A stretch of DNA of 64,000 nt from the NCBI RefSeq assembly GCF_039543205.1, contig NZ_BAABJH010000001.1, forward strand, positions 558,001 to 622,000, in the 5' to 3' direction. Shown here one piece after another: positions 59,341 to 64,000 of this stretch (positions within the stretch are counted from its first letter, which is position 1; every line of letters begins with the position of its first letter). The position numbers were made by a program, and so were the translations under genes. This stretch comes from Flaviramulus_B aquimarinus. GTDB lineage: Bacteria > Bacteroidota > Bacteroidia > Flavobacteriales > Flavobacteriaceae. A model generated the notes under the pieces. It did not search any database. It was not told the origin of the DNA and saw nothing but the letters and a program-made list of their open reading frames with translations.

Positions 59341-60258
59341 ATGAAACGTAGAGATTTTATTCAACAAGCATCAGCAGGAACTGCTTTGGCAACTCTTGGA
59401 GGTTTAGGCCTACAATCGTTTACAACAATTGGCAAAACTTCAAAAATCACCATTTTACATACTAATGATGTGCACAGTCATATTGATGCTTTTGGACCGG
59501 AAGATGAAGAAAATGCCAATAAAGGTGGTGTTGCAAGGCGTGCTACTTTAATAGATTCTATTAGAAAAGAAAACCCGAATACGTTATTATTAGATGCAGG
59601 CGATATTTTTCAGGGCACCCCCTACTTTAATTATTATGGTGGCGAATTAGAATTTAAACTCATGAGCAAACTAAAATATGATGTAGCCACTATTGGGAAC
59701 CATGATTTTGATAATGGTATTGATGGCTTATATGCTCAATTGCCTCATGCCGAATTTCAGTTTGTCTCTGCCAATTATGACTTTTCTAATACCATAATGG
59801 ACACGCACACCAAACCTTATAAAATATTTAAAAAAGATAGGGTTAGAATTGGAGTTTTTGGTTTAGGTATTGAATTAAATGGTTTGGTAGCCTCAACGAT
59901 GTATAAAGAGACCAAATATTTAGACCCAATTGAGATGTCTCAAGAAATGACTCGTATTTTAAAAGATAAAGAGCAATGCGATTTAATTATTTGCTTATCC
60001 CATTTAGGATACCATTATGGGAATGACTCCAATAGAATAAGTGACTTGAAGTTAGCAAAAGCAACTAAAGATATTGATTTAATAATTGGAGGACATACCC
60101 ATACCTTTCTTTCAAAACCAACTATTGTAAAAAATAACGAAGACAAAAATATGCTTGTTAACCAAGTAGGCTGCAATGGTATTAATCTTGGTAGAATTGA
60201 TTTTTATTTTGATGCAGACAAAAACAAATCTGCTCATGGAACTTCAATAATCGTATAA
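59341..60258 (+). CDS. Metallophosphatase domain of a split 5'-nucleotidase
   Basis: 305 residues. The N-terminus KRRDFIQQASAG followed by a hydrophobic stretch (TALATLGGLGLQSF) is a twin-arginine-type signal. The calcineurin-like metal site is complete: D43 and H45 in ILHTNDVHSHID, D88 in LLDAGDIFQGTPYF, N120-H121 in IGNHDFDNG, His in CLSHLGYH and GGHTHTFL at the end. The nucleotide-binding C-terminal domain of UshA-type enzymes is missing and is encoded by the preceding gene. It hydrolyses nucleotide phosphates outside the cytoplasm. The two genes are 8 bp apart and clearly cotranscribed. Confidence 0.92.
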   Translation: MKRRDFIQQASAGTALATLGGLGLQSFTTIGKTSKITILHTNDVHSHIDAFGPEDEENANKGGVARRATLIDSIRKENPNTLLLDAGDIFQGTPYFNYYGGELEFKLMSKLKYDVATIGNHDFDNGIDGLYAQLPHAEFQFVSANYDFSNTIMDTHTKPYKIFKKDRVRIGVFGLGIELNGLVASTMYKETKYLDPIEMSQEMTRILKDKEQCDLIICLSHLGYHYGNDSNRISDLKLAKATKDIDLIIGGHTHTFLSKPTIVKNNEDKNMLVNQVGCNGINLGRIDFYFDADKNKSAHGTSIIV

Positions 60259-60324
60259 ATTTTAACAATTCATGATAGTTTTTTCAAAAGAAAACGTCTG
60301 AATAAAAAATTTACAATCCATAGG

Positions 60325-60705
60325 ATGAAAAAATACATTCCTTTAGCTTTACGAATATTAATTACCATTATTTTAATACAAACTTTACGTTTTAAATTCA
60401 CAGCTCACCCAGACAGTTTATATATATTTGAAAAAGTAGGATTAGAACCTGTTGGAAGAATTACTATCGGTATATTAGAGCTCCTTGCAGGTATTTTACT
60501 CCTTGTACCAAAAACCGTTTGGGTTGGAGCTACTTTAACATTGGGAATTATTGGTGGTGCAATACTAATGCACTTAACCCAAATAGGGATTGAAGTAAAA
60601 AATGATGGAGGCGTTTTATTTATAACCGCGGTAATTACATTTATACTTTCTACAATTACGCTGTTTTTTTATAGAAAGGATATTCCTTTTATTAAAAAAA
60701 ACTAA
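60325..60705 (+). CDS. DoxX family membrane protein
   Basis: 126 residues with four membrane helices (about 5-21, 46-62, 68-84, 97-115). DoxX family pattern: ALRILITIILIQTLRFKFTA, then VGRITIGILELLAGILLLVP and TLGIIGGAILMHLTQIGIEV. DoxX-like proteins are small inner-membrane components of oxidoreductases or of unknown function. It follows the metallophosphatase gene by 66 bp and ends 6 bp from the stop of the convergent membrane protein gene. The ATG start is close to the first helix, as usual. No specific role can be given. Confidence 0.88.
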   Translation: MKKYIPLALRILITIILIQTLRFKFTAHPDSLYIFEKVGLEPVGRITIGILELLAGILLLVPKTVWVGATLTLGIIGGAILMHLTQIGIEVKNDGGVLFITAVITFILSTITLFFYRKDIPFIKKN

Positions 60706-60711
60706 AATCAC

Positions 60712-61449
60712 TTATTCCATAATCATATACTTATCTTCTTGATTAACTTCGTTTGATAGTTTTGATTGTTGATAAAAGAAATAAAAAGCACCAAGAGCAA
60801 GTGAAGTAGCTAAAACATTTAATAAGCTTCGTTGTGCAATATAGATATAAGCTACATCTATTACTTCAGAAAAAACAATACATAAGGACCCTAAAAATAA
60901 GTACAAAGACTTTTTATTATCTCTAAAGAAATAATTCAACAAAGCTGCAGAAAGCACTAATAGCATTACTATATTATATGTTAATTCTAGATAATAGTTA
61001 TTATACAGACCGTTATAAGGGTTTAGAATCATCTGTAAAACATAAACCAAATATATATTCAAGATGGTTAAAACTACGATATGAATTTTGAAATTTCTTA
61101 AAACATGCAAAAAGGACATAGAACTGCTAATTCTTATAAACAAAAATAGATAAGCCAATATGTATAATGAGTTTCCAACATAATAATCAAAATCATATAT
61201 AATAGAATCTTCATTGAATGATATACTATAAATTGCTATACCCATTAAATCTGATAATGAGTAACAGAATAAAAACAATGAAAAGAATATGTTTTTGTTT
61301 TTAACAAATAGCATATAAATTAATGCTATTACTGGTATAATGAGAGCATTTAAGTAATAAGCTACACCACTATTACCACTAAATTCTAAAATGGCAAATA
61401 ATATATATAACACTAAAACAAAACTTACCAAGACTTTCGACTTGTACAT
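60712..61449 (-). CDS. Polytopic membrane protein of unknown function
   Basis: 245 residues with about seven or eight membrane helices spread over the whole length: YKSKVLVSFVLVLYILFAIL, YYLNALIIPVIALIYMLFV, then FFSLFLFCYSLSDLMGIAIY, YILAYLFLFIRISS and further segments to 225. It ends in a short charged tail. The overall layout recalls YhhN/TMEM86-type proteins, but I cannot see a conserved catalytic motif, so no function is given. A TATATTTG -7-like box on the minus strand (61480-61473) stands 23 bp upstream. It lies 86 bp after ligA with a 16-bp palindrome in between. Confidence 0.65.
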   Translation of the reverse strand: MYKSKVLVSFVLVLYILFAILEFSGNSGVAYYLNALIIPVIALIYMLFVKNKNIFFSLFLFCYSLSDLMGIAIYSISFNEDSIIYDFDYYVGNSLYILAYLFLFIRISSSMSFLHVLRNFKIHIVVLTILNIYLVYVLQMILNPYNGLYNNYYLELTYNIVMLLVLSAALLNYFFRDNKKSLYLFLGSLCIVFSEVIDVAYIYIAQRSLLNVLATSLALGAFYFFYQQSKLSNEVNQEDKYMIME

Positions 61450-61513
61450 AATAGTAATTTACGATTAGATGACAAATATAATAATATTTTGCAATTAAAC
61501 GTATAAAAAATGC

Positions 61514-61529
61514 TTTTTATCGATAAAAA
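61514..61529. repeat. 16-bp perfect palindrome between ligA and the membrane protein gene
   Basis: TTTTTATC is followed directly by its reverse complement GATAAAAA, 6 bp after the ligA stop. As RNA it is a weak AU hairpin with no loop to spare. It may contribute to termination of ligA, but is equally consistent with chance in AT-rich DNA. Confidence 0.3.
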
Positions 61530-61535
61530 ATGAAA

Positions 61536-63533
61536 TTATTTTATTTTTTGTAAGAATTCATTTTCGTTTATTAATAAAATATTTAGCTTTTCTGCCTTTT
61601 CTTTTTTACTGGGTCCCATATTATTACCAGCTACAATATAACTTGTTTTTGATGAAATAGAACTACTGACCTTTCCACCATTGTCTTCAATGAGCTTTTT
61701 GAGCTCATTTCTAGATATGGATTCAAAAACACCAGTAACCACAATAATATCTCCTTTTAGTTTATCTGTTTGCCCAATAAGTTGTTCTGCCGACATTTCT
61801 AACTGAACTCCAAAACCTTTTAACCTATTAATAATATTTATGTTGTCTTCTGAAGTAAAAAACGCCGTAACACTTTCAGCTATTTTTATACCTATTTCAT
61901 CAACATTTACTAAGTCTTCTTTAGAAGCAACAGCTATAGCATCTATACTTTTATAATGCTTTGCTAACTTTTTTGCCACTGTTTCTCCAACATACCGAAT
62001 TCCTAAAGCATATAGAACACGTTCAAAAGGAATGTTTTTTGACTGTTCTATACCTTGAATTAAATTATCAGCACTTTTTTCAGCCATTCGCTCTAACGGT
62101 ATAACTTGTTCTTTAGTTAATTCGTATAAATCTGAATAGTTAGTAATCAAAGTTTCATTTACCAATAGCGCCACTGTTTCGCCTCCTAATCCATCAATAT
62201 CCATAGCTTTTCTGGATATAAAATGCTGAATTCTTCCTATTATTTGAGGATTGCATCCATTATAGTTAGGGCAATAGTGCTGTGCTTCGCCTTCTTGTCG
62301 GACTAATTCTGTTTTACATTCTGGACATTGGGTTATATAACATGTAGGCTCAGAATCTATAGGGCGTTTACTTAAATCTACCCCTAAAACTTTAGGAATG
62401 ATTTCTCCACCTTTTTCAACATAAACCTCATCGCCTTCTCTAATATCCAGTTTTTTTATCTGGTCGGCATTATGCAAAGAAGCTCTCTTAACTGTGGTTC
62501 CTGCTAATTCTACTGGTTCTAAGTTTGCAACTGGTGTAATAGCCCCAGTTCGTCCAACTTGATAGGTAATAGTATTTAATCGTGTAGAAACTTGTTCGGC
62601 TTTAAATTTATACGCCATCGCCCAACGTGGCGCTTTAGCAGTATAACCTAATTCTTCCTGTTGCTGTAAATTATTAACTTTTATTACCACACCATCAGTT
62701 TCATAAGGCAAATCATGTCGGTGCACGTCCCAATACGCTACAAACTCCAAAACCTCATGAATAGAATTTGCCAATTTAGCAGCTTTAGGCACTTTAAAAC
62801 CCCATTGCCTAGCTTTATCTAAGCTTTCAAATTGCGTTTGGATTTCTAAATTAGCACCTTTTAAATTGTAAAGCAAGCATTCTAGAGGACGCTTGGCAAC
62901 CTCCGCACTATCTTGTAATTTTAAACTTCCAGAAGCTGTGTTTCTAGGGTTTCTATAGGGTTCTTCTCCAATTTCAATACGTTCTTCGTTCATTTTATTG
63001 AACCCATCAAAAGGAAGTACAATCTCACCCCGTATATCAAACTTTGGCGGATAATCACCTTTTAATTGTAATGGTACCGATTTAATTGTTTTTATATTAG
63101 CAGTAACATTATCACCTTGAAATCCATCGCCTCTTGTAACTGCTTTCACTAATTTGCCATCTTTATAGGTTAAACTAATAGAAGCACCATCATATTTTAA
63201 CTCACAAGTATATTGAACATCGCCATCAACCAATTTCTTAATTCGCATTTCCCAATCTTGTAAGTCTTCTTTTGAATAAGAATTATCTAAGGAATACATA
63301 CGATGTTCATGCGGAATGGTTTCAAAATTCTTGGTTACCTCCCCTCCAACGCGTTGTGTTGGAGAATTAGCATCAAAGAACTCGGGATGTTTTGCCTCTA
63401 ATTCTTGAAGTTGTTTTAGTTTAATATCAAAATCATAATCTGAAATGGTTGCATTATCAAGTATATAATAATTATAATTGTGTTCTCTTAGTTCATTACG
63501 AAGGTCTTGTATGTGTTGTTCTACTGTATTCAT
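61536..63533 (-). CDS. ligA: NAD-dependent DNA ligase
   Basis: 665 residues, standard length. Adenylation domain: the AMP-accepting lysine K113 in CELKYDGASISLTYKDG, PEFFDANSPTQRVGG near 51-64, YETDGVVIKVN and PRWAMAYKFKAEQ. The OB fold follows, then the four-cysteine zinc finger CPECKTELV with QHYCPNYNGC, HhH repeats (AMDIDGLGGETVALLV, RVLYALGIRYVGETVAKKLA) and a C-terminal BRCT (about 590-665, DIIVVTGVFESISRNELKKL). It joins Okazaki fragments and repair nicks. The start codon overlaps the prmC stop by one base (TAATG), showing coupling. Confidence 0.98.
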   Translation of the reverse strand: MNTVEQHIQDLRNELREHNYNYYILDNATISDYDFDIKLKQLQELEAKHPEFFDANSPTQRVGGEVTKNFETIPHEHRMYSLDNSYSKEDLQDWEMRIKKLVDGDVQYTCELKYDGASISLTYKDGKLVKAVTRGDGFQGDNVTANIKTIKSVPLQLKGDYPPKFDIRGEIVLPFDGFNKMNEERIEIGEEPYRNPRNTASGSLKLQDSAEVAKRPLECLLYNLKGANLEIQTQFESLDKARQWGFKVPKAAKLANSIHEVLEFVAYWDVHRHDLPYETDGVVIKVNNLQQQEELGYTAKAPRWAMAYKFKAEQVSTRLNTITYQVGRTGAITPVANLEPVELAGTTVKRASLHNADQIKKLDIREGDEVYVEKGGEIIPKVLGVDLSKRPIDSEPTCYITQCPECKTELVRQEGEAQHYCPNYNGCNPQIIGRIQHFISRKAMDIDGLGGETVALLVNETLITNYSDLYELTKEQVIPLERMAEKSADNLIQGIEQSKNIPFERVLYALGIRYVGETVAKKLAKHYKSIDAIAVASKEDLVNVDEIGIKIAESVTAFFTSEDNINIINRLKGFGVQLEMSAEQLIGQTDKLKGDIIVVTGVFESISRNELKKLIEDNGGKVSSSISSKTSYIVAGNNMGPSKKEKAEKLNILLINENEFLQKIK

Positions 63534-64000
63534 TACCCTTTAATTCCTTTTATCATCCTGTCCTTTTTATAAATATCTTGTTTTAATTCTATATTTCTGA
63601 AGCTATTCTCATTTAACAAATCTATCATGTCATCCCCAAGATATTCATTAATTTCAAAAAACAACCATCCTTTTTTTCTTAAATTCTGAGAAGCAAAACG
63701 ACTTATCGTTTCATAAAAAAGCAAAGGGTTTTCATCTTTTACAAACAATGCCAAATGTGGTTCGTTTTCTAAAACATTGGGCTTCATAAGTTGCTTTTCT
63801 TTTTCTCGGACATAGGGCGGATTGGAAACAATAATATCAAACTTGTTAGAAGCTGAAACAATCTTAATAGCAGAATCCAAAATATCTGCTTCAATAAATT
63901 CAATACCAACATGATTTAAATCTGCATTTTGTTTTGCTACGACTAAAGCTTTTTTGCTAACATCCAAAGCATAGACTTTTGCATTTGGTAAATTTTTAGC
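63533..64000 (-). CDS. prmC: Release factor glutamine methyltransferase, C-terminal part
   Basis: Partial: the frame is open to the right edge of the window. Visible residues begin AKNLPNAKVYALDVSKKAL, which is the SAM-binding strand-2 region of PrmC/HemK. The catalytic NPPY motif is in FDIIVSNPPYVREKEK. The C-terminal part, LLFYETISRFASQNLRKKGW then LFFEINEYLGDDMIDLL, is family-typical. PrmC methylates the GGQ glutamine of release factors RF1 and RF2. The TTG at 63967 is an ordinary Leu codon inside the Rossmann domain and not the start. The stop overlaps the ligA start by one base. Confidence 0.93.
   Translation of the reverse strand, partial: AKNLPNAKVYALDVSKKALVVAKQNADLNHVGIEFIEADILDSAIKIVSASNKFDIIVSNPPYVREKEKQLMKPNVLENEPHLALFVKDENPLLFYETISRFASQNLRKKGWLFFEINEYLGDDMIDLLNENSFRNIELKQDIYKKDRMIKGIKG

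Noticed and set aside
58574..60258. Reading the two 5'-nucleotidase genes as one frameshifted gene
   Set aside because: The domain order is reversed relative to UshA and each part has its own start and export signal, so a frameshift cannot explain the pair.
63967..63969. Start of prmC at 63967
   Set aside because: The frame is open to the window edge and the TTG is an internal Leu codon between strands of the SAM-binding fold, so the gene is partial.
1..64000. CRISPR arrays, insertion sequences, prophage or integrative elements
   Set aside because: No regularly spaced direct repeats, no transposase, integrase or phage structural gene, and the base composition is even apart from one small GC-rich patch.

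Overview
This window is a stretch of a flavobacterial chromosome (Bacteroidota, most likely Flavobacteriaceae). The DNA is AT-rich. The genes include Bacteroidetes-specific families: the short omega subunit RpoZ, a DUF4835/PorD-type secretion protein, the lipoprotein BamD, a BatA-type membrane protein, DUF4159 and DUF6913 proteins, and an M61 lipoprotein peptidase. Several upstream regions carry the TAnnTTTG -7 promoter box of this phylum, Shine-Dalgarno sequences are absent, and the single tRNA does not encode its CCA end. I found no rRNA, CRISPR array, insertion sequence, prophage, integrase or attachment site. No intergenic gap exceeds 300 bp.

Layout. 1-4929 (minus): the start of serB, a conserved 161-residue protein, a two-gene Fe-S electron-transfer module, an MCE/MlaD protein and a cell-wall amidase. 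5108-8351 (plus): an LptD-like outer-membrane protein and RidA. 8364-9773 (minus): a hybrid histidine kinase that lacks its phospho-accepting histidine. 9909-11922 (plus): GMP reductase and a glycosyltransferase. 11994-19480 (minus): an N-acetylglucosamine-kinase-like sugar kinase, gapA, pfkA and tamB. 19646-26958 (plus): tsaD, a parvulin-like isomerase overlapping rsmE and a DUF4159 gene, a glycosyltransferase, a TrmH-family methyltransferase, an AI-2E-family permease and a second methyltransferase, then tRNA-Arg(TCT). 27165-33036: a galactose locus, with a Na+/sugar symporter diverging from a GntR regulator-galM-galK-galT operon. 33182-38315: thioesterase, beta-helix lipoprotein, small membrane protein, folE, a LolD-type ATPase, a lipoprotein and a TIGR02757 protein. 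38396-45631: M61 peptidase, a two-domain glycosyltransferase, and an overlapping run of BatA-like protein, metal-site-less dihydroorotase, DUF4870-like protein and carboxylesterase. 45884-58515 (minus): a two-component system, coaE-ybbR-glycosyltransferase, fabI, and the block recN-PorD-coaBC-rpoZ-bamD-dapA-DUF6913. 58574-60705 (plus): a 5'-nucleotidase split into two genes in reversed domain order, and DoxX. 60712-64000 (minus): a membrane protein, ligA and the 3' part of prmC.

How it works together: envelope biogenesis dominates (amidase, MCE, LptD, TamB, BamD, LolD, PorD, YbbR, four glycosyltransferases), alongside central carbon metabolism (gapA, pfkA, sugar kinase, Leloir genes), cofactor synthesis (coaBC, coaE, folE), and RNA and DNA maintenance (tsaD, rsmE, recN, ligA).

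The window is mostly core genome, and I found no defence, secretion-effector or biosynthetic island. The best leads are degenerate enzymes that keep an intact scaffold (the Tyr-for-His hybrid kinase and the dihydroorotase without its metal ligands), a possible split ETF:quinone reductase, a TamB reading frame whose membrane anchor lies upstream of any usual start codon, the reversed split 5'-nucleotidase, and several structured intergenic elements that may be small RNAs or attenuators.
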